Below are positions 1 to 5,913 of a stretch of DNA of 12,187 bases, piece by piece. The position numbers were made by a program, and so were the translations under genes. Source of the stretch: Ktedonobacteraceae bacterium (lineage in GTDB: Bacteria > Chloroflexota > Ktedonobacteria > Ktedonobacterales > Ktedonobacteraceae); NCBI GenBank assembly GCA_014896635.1, contig JADBKA010000136.1:1-12187 (forward strand), written 5' to 3'. Positions within the stretch are counted from its first letter, which is position 1. Every line of letters starts with the position of its first letter. Below the pieces are notes generated by a model. That model was not told the DNA's origin. It saw only the letters and a list, made by a program, of their open reading frames with translations, and searched no databases.

Positions 1-171
1 CGCCAGCGCCACAGCCGGGATACGCTGGCGGCGTTGTTGTGGCCGGAATACGACCAGACGCATGCACGTGCCACGCTACGCCGTACCCTGTCTGTGCTGA
101 ATAAAGCACTGGCAGGCCAGTGGCTTCAGATCGAGCGCGAAATGGTTGGCCTGAACTGGCAGGCCGCTTGA
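1..171 (+). pseudogene. N-terminal DNA-binding fragment of a SARP/BTAD-type activator (broken gene, 5' end outside window)
   Basis: Frame 1 is open from the window edge to a TGA at 169-171 and encodes about 56 residues. They include SRDTLAALLWPEY, then ARATLRRTLSVLNKAL, then EREMVGLNWQA. This is the winged-helix (Trans_reg_C-like) part of large bacterial activators that carry BTAD, NTPase and TPR domains. In that family the residues after NWQA lead into the BTAD domain. Here the frame stops two codons later, and about 35 bases downstream, in another frame, the middle of an NTPase domain begins. I read this as the 5' piece of one broken gene whose 3' piece is the ATPase-TPR reading frame that follows. 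The true start lies outside the window. The fragment could still fold as a lone DNA-binding domain, but nothing here shows that it is used. Confidence 0.7.
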
Positions 172-205
172 TAATCCCGGTGTACAGAGTCGCTTCTTTG
201 AAGGG

Positions 206-1960
206 TTGCTCCAGGTCTGGCTGGCTTTGAGTGCAGGCGCTCATTCTATTACGCCTGTGATTTTTTTCTTCGACGATATTCACCAGGCTGATGATGCCTC
301 GCTGGAGTTCTTAGGCTACCTGGTGCGGAGGATTCAGGGGCAGCCGCTTTGCCTGCTCCTTACCTGGCGTCCGATACAGCGCGGCGCCTTGCAGCGGTTC
401 CAACGTTTCCTGACAGAGACACAACACTACGGCCACGCTACATGCCTGACGCTTTCACGCCTGGACCAGGCAGCAGTCAAACACCTGGTACAGCAGGCGG
501 TACCCGCCAGCAATGAGTTTAACCAGCGCCTGGCAGTGCGGTTGTATCAGGAAACTGAGGGGGTTCCTCTCTTCCTGAGAGAATATCTCAGCGCGATTGC
601 CAGCGGTTTGTTAAAGCCGGGCGATGAGACCTGGGATCTGCCGCATGGCGTACGCGATGTGCTCATTTCGCGCCTGGCCATTGTAGAAGAGGCAAGCAGG
701 CAGTTGCTTGGCGCAGCAGCGACAATTGGGCGCTCCTTTGACTTTGACACGTTGCGCGCGGCCAGTGGCCGCAGCGAAGAGGAGACCATCGCCGGCCTGG
801 AGGCATTGATCAGTCTGGGATTGATTCAAGAGATACGCGGCAACGGCGGAGCAGGACAGGAGGAACTTCAGGCGCCTGGCCGCCAGGACCTTTCTGGAGA
901 ACGCTCGCCGGTGTATGACTTCTGCCACGAGAAATTGCGCAGCCTCGTCTATGACGAGATGCTGCTGGCCCGCCGCCGCCTGTTGCATCGGCGCGTCGCG
1001 GAAGCCCTGGTTGCCCATTTACGCGGACAACATGAAACAGGTACGCTGGCCGGGCAGATCGCTCGCCATTACCTGGCTGCCGGAAACACAGAGGCGGCGG
1101 CACAGTATTTCTTTCAGGCCGGCGAATATGCGCGCTCCCTTTATGCGCATACCGAGGCGCTTGCTCACTTTCGCCGTGCTCTTGCGCTTGGACATCCCGA
1201 AACCGCTTATTTGCAAGAGATCATCGGTGATCTGCATACCTTCCTGGGAGCATATGAGAGCGCGTTGAAAAGTTACCAGGTAGCCCTGGCATTGAGCGTT
1301 GATGCGCAGAACCGCGCCAGGCTGGAGCATAAACAGGGGAAAGTCTATGAGCGGCGAGGTCGCCGCGAACTGGCAGAGGACCACTACGCGACAGCTCTCC
1401 ACCTGCTGGATCAGCCTGGACGGTCTGGATTGCTTGAGGAACAGGCCAGAATCTACGCCGACTGGAGCCTGACTGCGCATCATTACGGGAAAAGCGAGCA
1501 GGCGCTGGCGCTGGCACAGCGCGCCCGCGAACTGGCTGAAGCGGCAGGCGATAGCCGAGCACTGGCTCAGGTACATAATCTGCTCGGCATTCTCGCTAGC
1601 AGTCAGGGGGCCTTAGAAGCAGCTTACGGTCATCTCGAACAGAGCCTGGCTCTGGCAGAGCGTTTGCAGGATGCTACAATGCGTGTTGCTGCCCTCAATA
1701 ACCTGGCCCTGGCCTGTAAAGCGCGTGGTGAGATTGAGCGCGCTATAGCCCTCACGGAGGCGGCGCTGGCTCTCTGTATCTCGCAGGGTGATCGCCACCG
1801 CGAGGCCGCGCTTCACAACAACCTGGCCGACCTTTTCCACGCATCGGGAAGAACCGTCGATGCCATGCGCCAGCTTGAGTTTGCCGCCCATATCTACAAC
1901 GAGATCGACGTCGAGACGGGTACAATGCAGCCTGAAATCTGGAAACTCGTCGAATGGTGA
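206..1960 (+). CDS. Truncated STAND/AAA-type ATPase-TPR regulator, Walker A missing (3' part of broken activator)
   Basis: The 584-residue frame starts at a TTG with no well-spaced Shine-Dalgarno, and coding similarity appears to extend upstream to about 176 (PGVQSRFFEG), so this start is probably artificial. Residues 18-24 (VIFFFDD) followed by IHQADDAS form the Walker B region of the large-activator NTPase, and LLTWRP (51-56) fits the next strand. Residues 146-210 (PHGVRDVLISRL, then GAAATIGRSFDFDTL) are the helical and winged-helix segment typical of LuxR/BTAD-linked ATPases. About 284-560 are tandem TPR helices (for example AAQYFFQAGEYARSLY, ALAHFRRALALG, LHNNLADLFHASGR). There is no P-loop in this frame or the upstream fragment, and no C-terminal LuxR helix-turn-helix. 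Compared with intact relatives, the BTAD domain and the first half of the NTPase are missing. It is probably a decaying gene; a TPR scaffold made from the remnant cannot be excluded. Confidence 0.75.
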   Translation: MLQVWLALSAGAHSITPVIFFFDDIHQADDASLEFLGYLVRRIQGQPLCLLLTWRPIQRGALQRFQRFLTETQHYGHATCLTLSRLDQAAVKHLVQQAVPASNEFNQRLAVRLYQETEGVPLFLREYLSAIASGLLKPGDETWDLPHGVRDVLISRLAIVEEASRQLLGAAATIGRSFDFDTLRAASGRSEEETIAGLEALISLGLIQEIRGNGGAGQEELQAPGRQDLSGERSPVYDFCHEKLRSLVYDEMLLARRRLLHRRVAEALVAHLRGQHETGTLAGQIARHYLAAGNTEAAAQYFFQAGEYARSLYAHTEALAHFRRALALGHPETAYLQEIIGDLHTFLGAYESALKSYQVALALSVDAQNRARLEHKQGKVYERRGRRELAEDHYATALHLLDQPGRSGLLEEQARIYADWSLTAHHYGKSEQALALAQRARELAEAAGDSRALAQVHNLLGILASSQGALEAAYGHLEQSLALAERLQDATMRVAALNNLALACKARGEIERAIALTEAALALCISQGDRHREAALHNNLADLFHASGRTVDAMRQLEFAAHIYNEIDVETGTMQPEIWKLVEW

Positions 1961-2038
1961 GATGTAAAAAGATCAGCTCGTTGTAGACGTAGGCACTTTT
2001 CACTCAGGTGATGGAGCATAGCGGATTGATCGACTCCC

Positions 2039-2070
2039 GGTTTATCGTCTATCTTTTTGACGGATAAGCC
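2039..2070 (+). terminator. Stem-loop downstream of the ATPase-TPR remnant, possible terminator
   Basis: GGTTTATCGTC (2039-2049) can pair with GACGGATAAGCC (2059-2070) through a nine-base T-rich loop, with one G-U pair and one bulged G. It lies about 80 bases after the TGA of the remnant and about 80 bases before the next promoter, where a terminator would be expected. No T-run follows the stem, so a classical intrinsic terminator is not demonstrated. Confidence 0.3.
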
Positions 2071-2149
2071 TGAGGAAAAGTCTCTCTCGCTGGCAGGTAT
2101 CTGCTAGAGGGTGGTCCATAACTGGCTGGTGTAAAAGCGGAAGATTGGG

Positions 2150-2155
2150 TATAAT
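2150..2155 (+). promoter_or_regulatory. Consensus -10 box (TATAAT) for the LURP-one-related gene
   Basis: A perfect TATAAT lies 67 bases upstream of the ATG at 2223. At 17-bp spacing the -35 position reads TGGTGT (2127-2132), a poor match to TTGACA, so the call rests on the -10 box and its place in an otherwise empty leader. A small inverted repeat, GCGGA/TCCGC (2171-2182), falls in the predicted 5' leader. Confidence 0.5.
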
Positions 2156-2209
2156 AGCCGTAAATTACGGGCGGATCTCCGCACAGAGAGAGATCTTCCT
2201 ACGGAGCAT

Positions 2210-2215
2210 GGAGGG
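2210..2215 (+). promoter_or_regulatory. Ribosome binding site fixing the LURP-one-related start at 2223
   Basis: GGAGGG ends seven bases before ATG 2223. The frame is also open upstream to a TTG at 2145, but that codon overlaps the promoter -10 region and has no Shine-Dalgarno. The start is therefore 2223. Confidence 0.8.
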
Positions 2216-2222
2216 AAAAACA

Positions 2223-2723
2223 ATGCGCTATCATTTGAAAGAACGCTTTCTCACCGTGAAGGATGATTTTGTAGTCTACGACGATAGAGAAAATGCAGTA
2301 TTCGAGGTGAGGGGGAGTTTTTTACGTATTGGTGACTATTTACGGATCTATGATATCGCTACCGACCAGGAAATTTTCAGTATTAAAGAGAAGGTCTTTA
2401 CCTATCAGAAGCAATATATGTTTTATCAAAACGGGGCTGAAGTGGCTACGATCCGAAAGAAGGAGCAACCGGATTTTGCTGATAACTTCTTTGAGGTTTC
2501 CTGTGCCAGTGGCATTGTGCTCCAACTACATGGAAATTTCAAGGAGTGGGACATAGAGATCGTTGATCAGTATGCTCGTGTCTACGTCCATATCAGCCGC
2601 GAGTTCTCCTTCCTGGGCGACAGGTACACGGTTGATGTACCTGAAGGCATCGATCCCGTGTTTGTGATTGCGATTGCTGTGACGCTGGACGAGATGCGAG
2701 AAGATGGCGTAAAGACGAGGTAG
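2223..2723 (+). CDS. LURP-one-related (LOR, DUF567-type) tubby-fold protein
   Basis: This 166-residue protein fits the LURP-one-related family, whose members form a 12-strand beta barrel around a central helix, as in the tubby C-terminal domain. Support: it opens with MRYHLKERFLTVKDDFVVYD, the family's usual beginning (a short basic strand, then a hairpin leading to a (D/N)xxG-like turn). Alternating hydrophobic strands cover almost the whole length, including RIYDIATDQEIFSIKEKV (41-58), FFEVSCASGIVLQLHGN (89-105) and ARVYVHISREFSFLGDRYTVDV (118-139). The final hydrophobic helix FVIAIAVTLDEM (147-158) is also typical. Length is normal and there is no signal peptide. Bacterial members are widespread and of unknown function; lipid or membrane tethering has been proposed for tubby-fold relatives. 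It stands alone behind its own promoter and converges on the kinase gene. Confidence 0.8.
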   Translation: MRYHLKERFLTVKDDFVVYDDRENAVFEVRGSFLRIGDYLRIYDIATDQEIFSIKEKVFTYQKQYMFYQNGAEVATIRKKEQPDFADNFFEVSCASGIVLQLHGNFKEWDIEIVDQYARVYVHISREFSFLGDRYTVDVPEGIDPVFVIAIAVTLDEMREDGVKTR

Positions 2724-2724
2724 T

Positions 2725-2758
2725 GCGAGGCTGCAACAAGTTTTCATCAATTGCTCGC
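2725..2758. terminator. Bulged inverted repeat between convergent genes, possible shared terminator
   Basis: GCGA and GCAA (2725-2728 and 2733-2736, separated by four bulged bases) pair with TTGC-TCGC (2751-2758) around a 14-base loop that contains TTTT. It fills almost all of the 42-bp gap between the stop codons of the convergent genes, a natural place for a two-way terminator. The stem is weak. Confidence 0.3.
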
Positions 2759-2765
2759 TGAATGC

Positions 2766-3332
2766 TCACATGCCGTGCGAAAACTCACGGATTGCCGCCA
2801 TCACCCGCTGATAGTCAACGTGGCTGAAGTCGGTGGTGTCCAGTTCGTAGAGTGCGCCGCCGATTGCCAGCGGAGGTTCCGGGCCGGCGAGCAGGCGCGG
2901 GGCGATCTCATCGTAGAGCAGCGGATCTTGATGTCCCACATGGCGCTCGCCCGCTTCCCAGCGCCGTTTGAGGCGCTGTAACAGCACATTCCCATCAGCA
3001 ACACAGTGGATCTGGAACGGAGCAAAATCGTAGCGCTGCTTGAGGTGCAGAAATTCGCGTGTTCCCTGGTCATGAGGAAAATTGCTCTCTGCGATCAGGG
3101 AGTAGCCGGCCTTGAGCAGCTCCTCGATGAAGTAGAAGAGGAGCGGGTAGGTAGCCAGGCTGAGTCTGTGCGACCAAGCGCGGTCCCCACTGCCCAGAGC
3201 GTCGAAAAGTCGCTCCTTGATACCATCTTTATAGATATAAGGCAGGCGTAGTGTGGCGGCAATGTGGCGTCCGAGTACAGTTTTTCCTGTAGCCGGGTGA
3301 CCGGTAATGATAATGAGCAGTGGCTGTGACAT
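2766..3332 (-). CDS. AAA_33-type P-loop kinase (predicted small-molecule or toxin-like phosphotransferase)
   Basis: This 188-residue protein is a compact P-loop kinase. Walker A is GHPATGKT (11-18) directly after a hydrophobic strand. KDGIKERLFDALG (35-47) matches the (S)KDxIKExLxDxLG element of the family, with D36 the likely catalytic base or substrate contact. AESNF (81-85) ends the second core strand, and ERHVGHQD (129-136) is the family's arginine-containing lid. Relatives include chloramphenicol phosphotransferase-like, zeta-toxin-like and gluconate-kinase-like enzymes, and the substrate cannot be read from sequence. The protein is cytosolic, with no membrane segment. Its ATG comes two bases after the stop of the upstream metalloprotease gene and has no strong Shine-Dalgarno of its own, which suggests one transcript and translational coupling. 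Length is normal and all key motifs are intact. Confidence 0.8.
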   Translation of the reverse strand: MSQPLLIIITGHPATGKTVLGRHIAATLRLPYIYKDGIKERLFDALGSGDRAWSHRLSLATYPLLFYFIEELLKAGYSLIAESNFPHDQGTREFLHLKQRYDFAPFQIHCVADGNVLLQRLKRRWEAGERHVGHQDPLLYDEIAPRLLAGPEPPLAIGGALYELDTTDFSHVDYQRVMAAIREFSHGM

Positions 3333-3334
3333 CT

Positions 3335-4159
3335 TTAGTGTCTGATACCTCGGACGATGATTTCTGCGATTGCCAGAAAGGCCAGGTCGAGCGCGAGCAG
3401 CACGAGCAGAGCGAAGTCAATACGCGAGGCTATAAAAGTTGCAATGGTGAGTACCTGAGAAAGTCGCTGGAAGTACCAGATCAGGAAAAGGGCAATGAGC
3501 AGCAGGAGTGTGAGGCCCAGAACGAACCAGCGCGCACCTCGCCAGTCCTGGCGGCTTGGCCAGAGTTCGGAGGTGACGGTCAGCAGGAGATAAGGCGCAA
3601 AAAGTAGCGTCCACCAGGGCCAGCCGGGCCGCAAGATTTGCAAGTAATTGCGCGCGGTGTCGATGGGGAAGTCCCACAGGTTGTAGCCCGTTGCCACCCA
3701 GTAGAGGAGCAGAACCATCGCAGTGCCACCAAAAAGCGGCGCAATCCCGCTGATCCCATCTCCTATGTAACTTATGAGACGTCCTTGCGGGCGCACATAT
3801 TGCACCTCACCCAGTTGCAGCGATTGTCGTCCACCACTGCGCATGATGCGTCCATTGGGTGCTCGCTGCACTACCGGTTTAATGCGAAAGAGAGTGATAC
3901 TGGTGATGCGAAAACCGAATGGGCGCAGGAGCAGTACCGCCAGTGCATGGCTTAGCTCATGTAAAATCACACCGGGCGCATTGAGCCAGAACCAGATGAG
4001 CAGTCCACGCTCGCGCATCAGGCGATAGCCAATTTCGTCAACGCGCTGGCGCAAACTCTTACGCGATAGGCGTAGCAGAAAGAAGAGGACGAAGACTCCG
4101 GCGATTACCAACCAGGGTTGGTATGGTGCGATCTGAGCGAGAAGTTGTGTATCAGACAT
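3335..4159 (-). CDS. M50-like integral-membrane zinc metalloprotease
   Basis: This 274-residue membrane protein has HELSH (67-71) inside a hydrophobic helix (LIWFWLNAPGVILHELSHAL), the active-site arrangement of site-2-protease-like (M50) peptidases: two zinc-binding histidines and the catalytic glutamate E68. Further conserved-looking elements are GIAPLFGG (138-145) and TSELWPSRQDW (196-206), whose acidic residue D205 could be the third zinc ligand. About six hydrophobic segments are visible, near 16-30, 52-78, 135-157, 180-198, 210-230 and 248-268. A soluble loop of about 45 residues (93-130) separates the active-site helix from GIAPLF. There is no PDZ domain, so this is not RseP/SpoIVFB-like in architecture, and the substrate is unknown. 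It starts from ATG 4159 behind a good promoter and is followed after two bases by the P-loop kinase gene. Confidence 0.75.
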   Translation of the reverse strand: MSDTQLLAQIAPYQPWLVIAGVFVLFFLLRLSRKSLRQRVDEIGYRLMRERGLLIWFWLNAPGVILHELSHALAVLLLRPFGFRITSITLFRIKPVVQRAPNGRIMRSGGRQSLQLGEVQYVRPQGRLISYIGDGISGIAPLFGGTAMVLLLYWVATGYNLWDFPIDTARNYLQILRPGWPWWTLLFAPYLLLTVTSELWPSRQDWRGARWFVLGLTLLLLIALFLIWYFQRLSQVLTIATFIASRIDFALLVLLALDLAFLAIAEIIVRGIRH

Positions 4160-4205
4160 ATGGCTATTGCTTTCACCAGGTGTGCGACTATATCCTGCTG
4201 TGTCT

Positions 4206-4234
4206 ATTGTAGTTTATGCGGGTGCTTCCGTCAA
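4206..4234 (-). promoter_or_regulatory. Sigma-70-type promoter of the metalloprotease-kinase pair
   Basis: On the minus strand TTGACG (4234-4229) and TACAAT (4211-4206) are separated by exactly 17 bp, which is 10 of 12 matches to the sigma-70 consensus. Transcription would start near 4199, leaving a leader of about 40 bases before ATG 4159. The -35 box overlaps the TGA stop of the MFS gene (4233-4231), so the downstream pair can be expressed separately from the exporter. Confidence 0.7.
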
Positions 4235-5670
4235 TGTGGTAATGGAGGTGGCGTCGTAATGATCTCCTTCTCTGGTTGAACTTGCGTTTGCTCTGTAGAG
4301 GATGCGGGTGGTGAAGAGTGTTTACGTTCAAAGTAGAAACCCCAGATACCGAATGCCAGTGAGCATACGGCTATAATATAGAGCACACGATCAATACCAA
4401 AAATGTCGGAAGCAGCCCCGATAAAGAGAATAACCGGGATAGACGCGGCGTTGTAAAAAACAAGCTGCAAGGCCAGCACGCGACCTTTGATCCAGTCAGG
4501 AGTCAGCTCCTGCATGGCAGTCTGAGATGGAATGTTGACGAAAGCCAGGCCCGTTCCTGCAATCAGCATGAGCAGCGCAACGATCAGCAGAAGCAAGGGA
4601 TCGCTATTCCAACTGGTTGGTCGCAGCAAATGTGCGATAAACGTCGTGATGGGCAACAGAAACGAAGCAATTGCCAGAACTATTGTGCCGATGAACACCG
4701 TGCGCATTTTCCCCAGCCGGTTAGCAATGCGAGGCATCAGCACTGATCCGCCGACAAGTCCTACACCGGCGGGCGCAAAGACAAACGCCATTGCATTCGC
4801 CGGCAGGAAGAGCAGGTGGCGTACAATCGGAGTTGCCATCTCCCCAATCACAAGAATCAGTACGCCGGCGAAGGAGAGTTGAACGACCGCCAGGAAGAGC
4901 GGCTTATTATAGCGCACAAAATTCCAGCCCTGGAACATTTCCTGCCATACCGTACGCATCGTACCGAGCGCCTGTGTACTGATTTCTCCCGTTGTATGTC
5001 TGCGCTGATGAGGGCCGTGGTGTACAAAAGGCTCCTTAGGCAGCCAGGCAACCAGGGCAGCACAGACCAGGTAGAGCAAAGTGACGATGAGATATAACTC
5101 GATTACCGAGTCGATGAGAAATCCATAGACGGTAAAAGCCGGTAAAAAGGCGAGAATGATGGGTGCGAGCAGCACGTACCCCACTGCCTGTGAGAGCATA
5201 AAGGTGACATTGAAAAGGGAAAGCGCCGGGGCCAGTTCCTTCTCATTGACCAGCAGTGGAATGGTGGACCCTTCCGCCGGCGTGAAAAACTGGCTGATCG
5301 TCGAGATGAGAAATGTCAAAAGATAGATAGGAAGCAATGCCCCGCGATTAAAAAGCAAAGAAACAACGAAAAGCAGAGTGGCGAGCGCGCGCAAACTATT
5401 GCTGGCGATCAGCACGCGCCGTTTGTTCAAGCGATCAACGACAGTGCCTGCCGGTGCACCAAAGAGGATCGCGGGAAGACTGAAGCAGATAATCGCAATG
5501 CCGATCTGTGTGGTAGAGCCTTTGTCCTTATCGCCACCGATCAATACAAGCAAAGCATAGTTTGAAGCATTAAAGATCGTCAGGGAGATAAGCTGAGCCA
5601 GCCAGAGACGAAGAAAGTTTCTCTTTTTTAAGAGGGTGAGATATCCCCCACTCTGGGAAACGAAGTCCAT
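4231..5670 (-). CDS. MFS transporter, MFS_3 / EntS-MefA-like exporter
   Basis: This 479-residue protein has the layout of a 12-helix major facilitator. It starts with a short amphipathic stretch (LLKKRNFLRLWLAQLISLTIFN), the usual N-terminus of the MFS_3 group that includes the enterobactin exporter EntS and macrolide exporters. The loop between helices 2 and 3 carries the motif-A-like GTVVDRLNKRR (75-85), with D79 and basic residues in place. A hydrophilic stretch of about 60 residues separates the two six-helix halves. The proline-rich, hydrophilic C-terminal tail (TTPPPLPH end) is presumably cytoplasmic. The family exports hydrophobic small molecules or siderophores by proton antiport; the substrate here is not predictable. 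ATG 5670 is preceded by AAGGAGAG at good spacing. No biosynthetic cluster adjoins it, so a general efflux role is as likely as a specific one. Confidence 0.85.
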   Translation of the reverse strand: MDFVSQSGGYLTLLKKRNFLRLWLAQLISLTIFNASNYALLVLIGGDKDKGSTTQIGIAIICFSLPAILFGAPAGTVVDRLNKRRVLIASNSLRALATLLFVVSLLFNRGALLPIYLLTFLISTISQFFTPAEGSTIPLLVNEKELAPALSLFNVTFMLSQAVGYVLLAPIILAFLPAFTVYGFLIDSVIELYLIVTLLYLVCAALVAWLPKEPFVHHGPHQRRHTTGEISTQALGTMRTVWQEMFQGWNFVRYNKPLFLAVVQLSFAGVLILVIGEMATPIVRHLLFLPANAMAFVFAPAGVGLVGGSVLMPRIANRLGKMRTVFIGTIVLAIASFLLPITTFIAHLLRPTSWNSDPLLLLIVALLMLIAGTGLAFVNIPSQTAMQELTPDWIKGRVLALQLVFYNAASIPVILFIGAASDIFGIDRVLYIIAVCSLAFGIWGFYFERKHSSPPASSTEQTQVQPEKEIITTPPPLPH

Positions 5671-5752
5671 TCAATGCTCTCCTTGACGTTTCGAGTAGTG
5701 ATATACCTGCATGCGTAAAATTCAAATAGACAGGCATTCTCTAGTACATAAA

Positions 5753-5780
5753 GCAATATGAGAAAAAATCTCTCCATTGC
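5753..5780. other. AT-rich interrupted inverted repeat upstream of the MFS gene
   Basis: GCAAT (5753-5757) pairs with ATTGC (5776-5780), and inside it GAGA (5760-5763) pairs with TCTC (5771-5774). Read on the plus strand it is followed by TATATTTTTT, so it looks like a weak plus-strand terminator, yet no plus-strand gene precedes it. It may instead be an operator for the MFS gene about 85 bp away. The remainder of 5671-5858 holds no convincing gene. Confidence 0.25.
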
Positions 5781-5858
5781 TATATTTTTTATACGCACAT
5801 GTTACGTGCAAGTTAGATTTAGACCTTATCGTATCATAGAATGGAAGGTGGGTGAATT

Positions 5859-5892
5859 GGGGAACGAAAACAGAGAACTGTCCTCATTCCCC
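5859..5892 (-). terminator. 15-bp stem-loop after the pseudokinase-receptor gene
   Basis: Twenty-one bases after the TAG stop, the minus-strand transcript can form a 15-bp uninterrupted stem with a four-base loop (UUCU). The outer part is GGGGAA/UUCCCC, the inner part ACAG/CUGU, with three G-U pairs. On the opposite strand the same positions would be A-C mismatches, so the stem is complete only in minus-strand RNA. No U-run follows, so it may be a Rho-assisted terminator or an mRNA 3'-end stabiliser. Confidence 0.6.
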
Positions 5893-5913
5893 ATACGGAA
5901 GTCAGACGCATCG

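Noticed and set aside
1019..1576. Antisense frames of 113-185 codons opposite the TPR region
   Set aside because: The plus-strand frame has clear TPR periodicity; the antisense products have no domain features.
2145..2222. 26-codon N-terminal extension of the LURP-one-related protein from a TTG at 2145
   Set aside because: It overlaps the promoter -10 box, lacks a Shine-Dalgarno and shows no family similarity; GGAGGG before ATG 2223 fits much better.
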